From assembly GCA_000754455.1 (NCBI GenBank), contig JNSE01000030.1, forward strand, positions 1-34,121: a stretch of 34,121 nucleotides of DNA. The letters are read 5' to 3'. A model generated the notes under the pieces. That model worked only from the letters and a program-made list of their open reading frames with translations, was not told the DNA's origin and did no database searches. The stretch is from an actinobacterium acAMD-2. GTDB lineage: Bacteria; Actinomycetota; Actinomycetes; UBA12327. This document shows, in pieces, positions 1 through 8,800 of this stretch. Each line of letters opens with the position of its first letter. The first letter of the stretch is position 1. The translations under genes and the position numbers were made by a program.

Positions 1-249
1 CGCAGATTTGGAGAAAACAAAGTCAGATTCGTCCTTGTACACCGTTCCGGTGATGGTGAAGTCACCACCGTTTTCCACCAATTTCGATGTATCAATGTTG
101 GCGATGCCGATCTGGCCCTCAGCACAAAATCGGAAAAAGCCCGTTGACGTGATAATCGTCCCAGGGATAGGAGCCGCACCAGAGAGCGCAGGCACGGCGA
201 GGATCGCCGTGATGCCCAAAAGCACGATCGTGAGTCGGCGGCGGCGCAC
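1..249 (-). CDS. Secreted hypothetical protein, N-terminal fragment truncated by the window edge
   Basis: Reverse-strand reading from GTG at 249..247 stays open to base 1: VRRRRLTIVLLGITAILAVPALSGAAPIPGTIITSTGFFRFCAEGQIGIANIDTSKLVENGGDFTITGTVYKDESDFVFSKSA. Classic signal peptide (RRRR, hydrophobic core, AxA-like site). Not in the ORF track because it starts with GTG and runs off the window. Confidence 0.75.
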   Translation of the reverse strand, partial: MRRRRLTIVLLGITAILAVPALSGAAPIPGTIITSTGFFRFCAEGQIGIANIDTSKLVENGGDFTITGTVYKDESDFVFSKSA

Positions 250-391
250 GTGGTTCCCCTATCAATGAATCTATGGACACTTAACCTTTTCAAACGGATA
301 CAGGCGCAACAAGGGGTTTGGATTACATTCCGGCAACGGATTGATCAGCCCAGATCTCGCCCGGTGCCCCTGGGTGCGAGAAGATGACCAG

Positions 392-1399
392 ATGAACAGC
401 CTCCACGCCCAGATCCAGCGCGCCGACCAAGCCGGGATTGACGCTGCCGTAGCCGTTCTTCGACAGGGCGGGCTGGTAGTTCTACCGACGGAGACGGTGT
501 ATGGCCTGGGCGCGGATGCCACGTCTGAACTTGCGGTGGCACGGATTTTCCAAGTCAAGGGTCGCCCTGCTGATCACCCGGTGATCGTTCATGTTCTGGG
601 GGTGGACGATCTTGATGTGTGGGCTGTCGATGTTCCGTCGTATGCGCGTGAGTTAGCCCAAAGGTGGTGGCCTGGTCCCATGACCTTGGTGTTGACTCGT
701 CGCCCAGGGGTGGGTGAAATCGCAGCCGGTGGGGCACCCACGATTGCTCTGCGTAGCCCGTCGCATCCGGTCGCGCGCGCTGTCATTGAACGATTGGGTT
801 CGGGGGTTGCGGCGCCATCGGCGAACCGATTTGGTCGCGTGAGTCCAACAACCGCACATCATGTGGTGGAGGAATTGGGCGATGTACTGACGGCTTCTGA
901 CCTAATCCTTGATGGTGGTGAATGCGCGATCGGCGTGGAATCGACCATCATTGATTGCACCGGAGCAGAGCCAATTGTTCTGCGTCCCGGTGGAGTGACC
1001 AATGCTGATATCGCGCAAGTAGTGGCTCTTTCGAGTCACACCGTGAGTGACCTTGACCGAGACATTCGAGCGCCGGGAACCTTGGCCGCTCACTACGCCC
1101 CCACGGCGCGAGTGTTGTTGGCTGAAGAAGCGGAAGCCGATGCAGTGATTAACGCGGCGCCAGCGGGTGAAGTAGGCCTGCTCTCCATGGTCACCTTTGA
1201 GCCATCCACAGACCGTGCAATCCACCGCCTCGTGGCGCCCGGCAACGTTGATGAGTACGCGCAGGACCTCTATGCGGCGCTGCGCAGGGCCGACCAACTC
1301 GGACTGGTCGCGGTCGTTGCGGTTTTGCCACCGGTCGAGGGCATTGGTGTGGCCGTGCGCGATCGATTGCAGCGAGCAGCGACCGGATCTGCGGTCTAA
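392..1399 (+). CDS. Threonylcarbamoyl-AMP synthase, long Sua5/YrdC/YwlC form (track start at 341 is probably too early)
   Basis: GGLVVLPTETVYGLGADATSELAVARIFQVKGRPADHPVIVHV and the SPSANRFGRVSPTTAHHV motif, followed by a C-terminal Sua5-type domain. Homology begins around ATG 392 (MNSLHAQIQRADQAG). Confidence 0.9.
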   Translation: MNSLHAQIQRADQAGIDAAVAVLRQGGLVVLPTETVYGLGADATSELAVARIFQVKGRPADHPVIVHVLGVDDLDVWAVDVPSYARELAQRWWPGPMTLVLTRRPGVGEIAAGGAPTIALRSPSHPVARAVIERLGSGVAAPSANRFGRVSPTTAHHVVEELGDVLTASDLILDGGECAIGVESTIIDCTGAEPIVLRPGGVTNADIAQVVALSSHTVSDLDRDIRAPGTLAAHYAPTARVLLAEEAEADAVINAAPAGEVGLLSMVTFEPSTDRAIHRLVAPGNVDEYAQDLYAALRRADQLGLVAVVAVLPPVEGIGVAVRDRLQRAATGSAV

Positions 1400-1416
1400 C
1401 TGGAGGCAGGCTCCAG
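1400..1416. terminator. Short hairpin between convergent sua5-like gene and tRNA-Lys
   Basis: ctggag-gcagg-ctccag, perfect 6-bp stem immediately after the TAA stop. No T tract, so termination is uncertain. Confidence 0.3.
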
Positions 1417-1427
1417 CACACATCACG

Positions 1428-1503
1428 TGGTGGGCCGCCCGGGGCTTGAACCCGGAACCCACGGATTAAAAGTCCGTTGCTCTACCAATTGAGCTAACAG
1501 CCC
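1428..1503 (-). tRNA. tRNA-Lys (anticodon TTT), CCA encoded
   Basis: Reverse complement GGGCTGTTAGCTCAATTGGTAGAGCAACGGACTTTTAATCCGTGGGTTCCGGGTTCAAGCCCCGGGCGGCCCACCA folds as a cloverleaf with anticodon TTT. Confidence 0.95.
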
Positions 1504-1591
1504 GCCTCCGAAATCGGAGTGGACTAAGCCTAGGGGGCGGGTTTATGACCTTGGTGATCAGCGTCCCAGAGCAATCCGCCAAGATGGGTTT

Positions 1592-2224
1592 ATGCGTCTA
1601 GATCATGTCTCTTATGCGGTCCCTGCTTCTCATCTCGCTGACGAGGTTCAACGCCTTGGTGCAAGCGCGGGTGGGATCTTTCGCGACGGTGGTCGCCACC
1701 CTCGGTTTGGTACGCGCAACTTTGTTTTGCCACTGGCTGGCGGGTCGTATCTCGAAGTAGTCGCGACGCTGGATCACCCAGCAGCAGACCGCGCACCTTT
1801 TGGTCAAGCCGTGAAGCATCGTGCAGAACGCGGTGGCGGATGGATGGCCTGGGTCTTGGCCGTTGATGATGTCGAGCCAATGGAACAGCGCTTGGGTCGT
1901 CCTGCCGTTGACGGCATGCGTCACCGACCTGATGGCGTTGACCTGACGTGGAAGCAACTGGGAATCAAAGACGTGATGGAAGATCCACAAGTCCCGTTCT
2001 TTGTCCAATGGCTCAGTGACGCAGCTGATCACCCCAGCGCAGGCGCTGGTGAGCTTCCTCGCATTGAGCGTTTGGAAATTGGTGGCGATGCGGCTTCGGT
2101 CACCGAGTTCCTTGGTTCATCAGTGGACGCGATTGATGGTGTGACCATTGATTTTGTTGACGACGAGCCTGGATTGGTTGCGGTTCACTTGGCTACCCAC
2201 CGAGGATCAGTGCGGCTCGACTGA
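1592..2224 (+). CDS. Glyoxalase-like / VOC-superfamily protein
   Basis: MRLDHVSYAVPASHLADEVQRLG...GGRHPRFGTRNFVLPLAGGSYLEVV pattern typical of glyoxalase-like domain proteins. Confidence 0.75.
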   Translation: MRLDHVSYAVPASHLADEVQRLGASAGGIFRDGGRHPRFGTRNFVLPLAGGSYLEVVATLDHPAADRAPFGQAVKHRAERGGGWMAWVLAVDDVEPMEQRLGRPAVDGMRHRPDGVDLTWKQLGIKDVMEDPQVPFFVQWLSDAADHPSAGAGELPRIERLEIGGDAASVTEFLGSSVDAIDGVTIDFVDDEPGLVAVHLATHRGSVRLD

Positions 2225-2411
2225 TGACCAGCCCTAGCGATCAGGTGGCTGAACAACAAGCAATCCTTGACGGGCACCCCCGCCCAAGCTTGCGTAACTA
2301 AGCAAAACGGGTGGGATCAACCCACTGATCGGACCAGCCTGCGGTGCCTGTGAGTGCCTCGCGTATGCTTTCGTGGGTTCCCAACGGACCTGTGCAAACA
2401 GGATTTCGTGA

Positions 2412-2484
2412 GCCCCCATCGTCTAGTGGTCTAGGACGCCGCCCTTTCAAGGCGGTAACACGGGTTCGAACCCCGTTGGGGGTA
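2412..2484 (+). tRNA. tRNA-Glu (anticodon TTC), CCA not encoded
   Basis: GCCCCCATCGTCTAGTGGTCTAGGACGCCGCCCTTTCAAGGCGGTAACACGGGTTCGAACCCCGTTGGGGGTA folds as a cloverleaf. Confidence 0.95.
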
Positions 2485-2551
2485 CGCAAGTACCTGTTCG
2501 ACCAGCACCCTGGGTGCTGGAGTAGTAAGCCTCACGGATTCGTCCGTGTTT

Positions 2552-2628
2552 GGCCCCGTAGCGCAGTTGGTTAGCGCGCCGCCCTGTCACGGCGGAGGTC
2601 GCCGGTTCGAGCCCGGTCGGGGTCGCCA
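2552..2628 (+). tRNA. tRNA-Asp (anticodon GTC), CCA encoded
   Basis: GGCCCCGTAGCGCAGTTGGTTAGCGCGCCGCCCTGTCACGGCGGAGGTCGCCGGTTCGAGCCCGGTCGGGGTCGCCA. Confidence 0.95.
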
Positions 2629-2652
2629 GGACACCCATTGGGTGACCTGTTC

Positions 2653-2728
2653 GGTCAGGTAGCTCAGTTGGGAGAGCGACCGCCTGAAAAGCGGTAGGTC
2701 GGCGGATCGAACCCGCCCCTGACCACCA
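2653..2728 (+). tRNA. tRNA-Phe (anticodon GAA), CCA encoded
   Basis: GGTCAGGTAGCTCAGTTGGGAGAGCGACCGCCTGAAAAGCGGTAGGTCGGCGGATCGAACCCGCCCCTGACCACCA; all stems pair, 76 nt. Confidence 0.95.
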
Positions 2729-2857
2729 GTTGTGCGCAATGTCGGATGAGCCATTCGGCTGATGCTGAATCAACGTATGACCGCTGTACCAGCGGAATCC
2801 CCTGTGTTGGAATGAACAAGATATTTTGCCGTTCCTAAAGCTTTGAGGGATCTCGAC

Positions 2858-5800
2858 ATGGGTTTAAACCGACGACTTGTTGGAATTGTTTCTGCCACTG
2901 CTGTCCTTGCTGCGGTGCTCGTGCCGCTGGGGGCAAGTACCGCACAAGCAGCACCGGTTGGCCCTGGCTTCACTCTCACCGTGCCCGATCTGCAATACAT
3001 CCTTAGCCAAATCAAGATTGCGGAAGCTCACAAGGCAGCTGATAAGCCGGCAACGTGTACGAGCGGTAATGGGTTGACTGTTGCGAACTGCGCGGTACCT
3101 GGCACGAACCCGTACGTCCCTGGATCCTTACTCGCTACAGACCTGTCTGACCCTCGCCTCGTGAACGGTCTGCGTCAAACGGATGGACGCAACAACAACG
3201 TGGTCAACGGATTCTCTACGTGGAATGGTGTGCGTTACACATCAAGTGCAGGTCAGTCCACCTGGGGATCAGCAGACCAAGCCTTCCCCCGCGATACGCC
3301 CGAAAACTGGCGCTTGACCGACACGACCAACAATTCCTTCGGCCCGGTGGGTTCGACCTATAACCCTTCGTCGCGACCTACTAACTTGATTGACCCAGAG
3401 CCTCGCGTCATCAGTAACTTGATTTCAGATCAATCGGCGTACAACCCAGCCGCCGTTGCTGCCTCCGGTGCCGACATCAGTGGCCTGACTACTGACCAGC
3501 AAAAGCAGGACACCCAGCTCTTGATTGAAAACACTGCTCCCGACGGGGGACAGGCAGCTCCGTATAGCGGAATGTTCACGCTGTTTGGGCAATTCTTTGA
3601 CCATGGTTTGGACTTGGTCGGCAAGACGAGTGCTGAAGTGGTCATTATCCCGCTGAAGCCGGATGACCCGCTGTACCGCGAAGGCGAACGCAACAACTTC
3701 ATGGTGCTCAACCGCACGGTGCTGGACTCCAACAACGCTGGCACCAACACCACCACGCCATGGATTGACCAAAACCAGACCTATACCTCGGCTCCTTCTC
3801 ACCAAGTGTTCTTGCGTGGCTATGGGTGTGGTGGCGCGTCGTCCAGCGCTGCTAACTGTGCGGTTGGCTCCGCTCCTGTTTCAACCGGTGATCTGCTTGA
3901 CGGTGCCATCACGCACAACTTGGCGAACTGGGGCGAGATCAAAGCGCAAGCTGCCAACAAACTGGGTATCGAACTGACCGACTACGACGTCACCAATGTT
4001 CCGCTGCTCGCCACGGATGAATTTGGTCGTTTCTTGCGCGGCCCCAATGGCTTCCCGCTTGTTGTCCTCAAGAACGGTTCGTTGCTTGAAGGAAACCCGG
4101 TTTCTCCCATCAAGTTGGTGAACTTTGCCAATGCCGCCAAGCCTGATGACCTGATTCAGCGCACGGGGCATGCATTCCTTGACGACATTGCCCATGGAGC
4201 GGGACCGAAGTGGGCCTGGAATGGCTCAGCATGGGCTGCCACGCATAACACAGCCTTGCTCAACAAGCACTTCATTACCGGCGATGGTCGAGGCAACGAG
4301 AACATCGGCTTAACCTCGATTCACACGGTCTTCCACAGTGAGCACAACCGCTTGGTGAAGGACATCAAGTCGATCGTCAGCGCGAATCAGGGTGCCGCTG
4401 CTGGTGCGGGCACCTTCGCGTTTTCGGACTGGCGAGTGGGCAACTCCGCTGGTGCGGAATTCAATGGCGAGCGTTTGCTGCAGGCAGCTCGCTTTGTCAA
4501 CGAAATGGAATATCAGCACTTGGTATTTGAGGAATTTGTGCGCAAGGTGCAACCAGGTGTCCGTATTTTCGGTGGCTATGACCCGTCCTTGAACCCGAAC
4601 ATTGTTGCGGAATTTGCTAACGCAACGTATCGCTACGGTCACTCGCAGTTGAATGAGACGGTTGATCGCATTGCTGCTGACGGTACGGACACATCAATCT
4701 CCCTCATCGATGCATTCCTGAGTCCAGATAAATTCAACAATGTTGATGGGCAAGTGCTCACCGCTGACCAAGCGGTCGGACAAATCGCGCGTGGAATGTC
4801 CAAGCAGCGGGGTAACGAAATCGACGAGTTCGTCACAGGGGCATTGCATAACAGCTTGCTCGGTTTGCCACTCGACTTGGGTGCCTTGAACATGGCGCGA
4901 GGTCGCGATACGGGAATGTCCTCGTTGAATGGCACGCGCCGCTCATACTATTCAAAAACTGCTGACGGTTCGATGGCTCCGTATGGCTCGTGGCTCGAAT
5001 TTGGGCAAGCGTTGCGCCACCCCGCTTCGTTAATCAACTTTGTGGCTGCCTACGGCACTCACCCATCCGTTACTGAGGCTACGACGGTTGCGAGCAAGCG
5101 AGCGGCCGCAACCTTGTTGGTCAAGGGCGGCGTGGGAGCCCCTGCTGATCGTGGTGAGTTCTTGACTAGCCAAGGCGCCTGGATTCCGGTCAACGACAAA
5201 GCAACCACAGGTCTAGAAGACATTGATTTGTGGATCGGTGGACTGGCTGAGCAGCGCACGATGTTTGGCGGAATGCTCGGAAGCACTTTTGACTTTATCT
5301 TCCGCACACAGATGGAAAACCTGCAAGACAGTGACCGTTTCTACTACCTCGGTCGCCTGCCTGGCATCGGCCTGGCTAACCAAATTGAAGGCAACTCGCT
5401 GGCTGAAATCATTCAGCGCAACTCCGATGCTGAAGGTTTGCCGTTCCTCATCTTCAATGCCCCGTCGCAAACCTTTGACATGTCGAAGTCCTCGCTGACT
5501 TACCCCGACATCACATTGGTGGGTGGAGCGACTTGGGTGTACGGCGGTTCAGAGCACGTGGTGTTTAACGGAACTGCTGGCAACGACAGCGTGTGGTCGG
5601 GTTCGGGTGACGACACGATTCGTGGCAACGATGGCGATGACACAGCTACTGGTGGGCCTGGGGATGACAGCATCATCGGCGGCCTTGGTGATGACACCTT
5701 GAGCGACCCATCGGGACTTGACGTCGTGATGTCGGGTGATGGCAGCGACTTCATCAACACCGGAGGACCTGGGCTGGATGTTTACATCGCAGGTGCAGGA

Positions 5801-8800
5801 GCCGACTTCACTATGGGTGGTGGCTATGGCACCGAACAGCTCGGTGGAATGGGCAACGACTTTATGTACGGCGGAACCGACGCTGACGTGGTCAGCGGCG
5901 ATGAAGACTCTGACTGGCTCGAAGGTGGAGTGGGTAACGACACCCTGTCCGGTGACCTTCCGGCGCTCTTTGGTGTGGACCTGGCCCCACCGGGTGACGA
6001 AGTGATCATTGGTGACAGCGGAAGCAACCTGCTCAATGGTGATGGTGGCGTGGACATCATGGTTGGAGGTACGCAAGGAACGAACAGCGTTCTCGGCGGC
6101 CTTGGCTTTGACTTCTCGACGTATTACAACCCTCGATCCATGTCTGCCCACGTTGCTGACTTGTCTTTGATTGCACCCCCGCCAGGCGACCCAGCCTTGG
6201 GCCTGCAAGATGCGTATCTCGACACGGAGGCGCTGTCCGGTGGTGACTTGAATGACACTTTGTCTGGCGATGTCCGCACCACGTTGTCGGTGGTGGGCAC
6301 AGTGGGTGACACCTTGAATGCAAACGATATTCCCAAGATCTCCGGTTTGAACACTTTGCTGGGTGGAAGCGCGGCATTTAACACTGGTGACATCCTCATC
6401 GGTGGTGGCGGTTCTGACACTTTGCAGGGACGTCAAGGCAATGAAGTCATGGATGGCGATGCCTACCTGCAGGTGCAAATTTCCGCTCCTGCTTCACCAG
6501 CTATTACCGGCACGACGACGGTTGACCCAGCAGATGCATCGCGAGTACTTGTTGACAGCATGACCCAGCTCACCAGCGCTGTGAAGAAGAATCACTTCAC
6601 CGTCTCTCAATTGCGCATCGTTCGCTCAATCAAGTGGGCCAAGCGCACCACGGAGCTTGATGTCGCGGTGTACAACAGTGCGCGCGCGAACTTCACTGTT
6701 GTTGCCGGGCCCAATGGCACGGTGCGCGTTACTGACAACACGGCTGGAAACCTCAATGAGGGCGTGGACACCCTGCGCAACATGGAGCGCATTCAGTTCA
6801 CCGATCAGACGGTCAATATCTCCGCTCCCAGCGCACCACGAAACGTGGTAGCAACCTATGACGAAGCCAACCTGCGTATCCCAGTCTCGTGGAGTCAACC
6901 AGCGGCCAACGGAAGCTTGTTTGCTGTGACGGGCTACACGGCTCGTGCGTTCAAGGCTGGAACCGATGTATTGGTCGCCAGTTGCAGCACTGGCCAGGCC
7001 GGCCGTAATTGCAACATCTCGGCGAACGCCAACGGAATCGTGGCCTATGACGTTGATGTCGTGGCGACGAATACTTCAGGAACTGGGGTTCCTGGACCCA
7101 ACCCGCCGATCACACTGATCGTCCCAGGCGCGGTCACGGTACCGAGTCAGCCGTTGAATGTTTCCGGTATTGCCAACAACAGCTCGGTGGCATTGAGCTG
7201 GACTGCCCCAACCGATAATGGCGGAGCTGCCATTGATCGCTATGTCGTGACATCAACGCCAGGTGGAACGGTGTGCACCGTCAACATTGTTGCTCCCGCA
7301 GTTGCGCCAGCGACAAGTTGCAACGCAACCGGGCTCACTAATGGGACGACTTATACCTTCACCGTACGTGCCCGCAATGTTGCTGGTGACTCTTTGGCTT
7401 CGGCGCCATCGTTGGGCTTGACGCCACGAACTGTGCCCAATACACCAGGAGTCATCAACGGAACCGTGGGTGATCAATCGGTGCAGTTGGGCTGGAGTAC
7501 ACCCAGCGACAATGGTGGTTCACCCATCACGGTGTACAAAGTTTTCCAGAACCCAGGTGGTGCGCAGGTCTGTAGCAACGTCATCGTTCCGCCCGCCGCT
7601 GCACCGTCAACGAATTGCACTGTCTCTGGTTTGACCAATGGTTCGAACTACACCTTTACGGTCAGGGCGACGAACGTCGTCGGTGACTCCAATGCTTCGA
7701 GCCCATCAGCCACCTTCACACCACGGGCAGCACCCACTCAACCGCTAAATGTGGTGGGAACCCCTGGTGATCAGTCCATCACCGTCTCGTGGGATCGCCC
7801 CGCAAACGATGGTGGGTCAGCAATCACGAGTTACGCGGTGAATCAAGCCGGCGCTGCCCAGGTGTGCACGGTGGTTCCGGCCGCGCCCGCTGCCGAGCCC
7901 GTAACCAGTTGTGTGGTGTCTGGTCTGACCAATGGCACTAATTACGCCTTCACGGTTCGTGCAGTGAACAGCGCGGGGACGTCACAAAGTTCTGGTCTGT
8001 CGACCCCGGTATCTCCCCGAACGGTGGCTCTGGCTCCCACATCAGTCACCAATGCAGCGCGCAATGCAGGTGCAACGATTTCTTGGAACGCGCCAGCATC
8101 CGATGGTGGATCTGCGGTGACTGGTTACAAGGTGTTCGCTAGCCCTGGTGACCTGCAGGTGTGCACCGTGAACATCACGCCACCATTGCTTGAACCTGCT
8201 ACCAACTGCATTGCTAATGGATTGGTCAACAGCACGCCCTACACCTTCACTGTCAAAGCGGTGAACGCTGCAGGCGACTCGTTGCCATCAGCCCCATCGC
8301 CAACCGTCACTCCTGACGGCGTAGCGCCAACGGCGGCGATGGTTGCGCCTTCTGGTGTGTTCCAAATGGGTCAAACCATTGGATTGACCTGGAGTGCTTC
8401 GGATGCGGGTACCGGTGTACAAAACACCGATGTTCGGTACTTCCGAGTGCGCGCCGGTGGTGGAACACCTGATTCATGGGAATTCTTGGTTCAGGGAACG
8501 ACTGATCGCAGTGCAACGTTGACCGGCGCGGCGTGGGGTTATCGCTACTGCTTCCAAACGCGCGGTCACGATGAGGCGGGAAATGATGGCGCCTGGTCGG
8601 CATCCAAGTGCACCAATGTGGTCGCCGACTCACGTTCGTTTGCTCGATCTGGGTTTGCCCTGAAGACTGCCTCTGGCTATATCGGCAACAGCTACGAGAC
8701 CACCACGACCAAGGGCGCATACCTGCTGTCTACGAGCTCCCAGACGGTGCGTCAGGTGGGCGTGGTTGCCATGAGGTGCTCCAGTTGTGGTCTGGTCAAG

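Noticed and set aside
8-268. 86-aa plus ORF at the left edge
   Set aside because: Antisense to a signal-peptide-bearing GTG ORF on the minus strand, no recognisable protein features.
902-1462. 186-aa minus ORF
   Set aside because: Antisense to the Sua5-like CDS and runs into tRNA-Lys; no family resemblance.
2447-2773. 108-aa minus ORF (…TGLEPATSAVTGRRANQLRYGA…PPTGFEPVLPP)
   Set aside because: Lies antisense to the three tRNA genes; this peptide pattern is the familiar artefact of translating tRNA reverse strands.
5549-6478. 309-aa minus ORF
   Set aside because: Antisense to the RTX region; the low-complexity GGxGxD coding sequence leaves the opposite frame open.
5562-8320. Possible tandem DNA repeat array or CRISPR-like structure
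   Set aside because: Periodicity comes from coding RTX and Fn3 repeats in one open frame; no short identical repeats with unique spacers.
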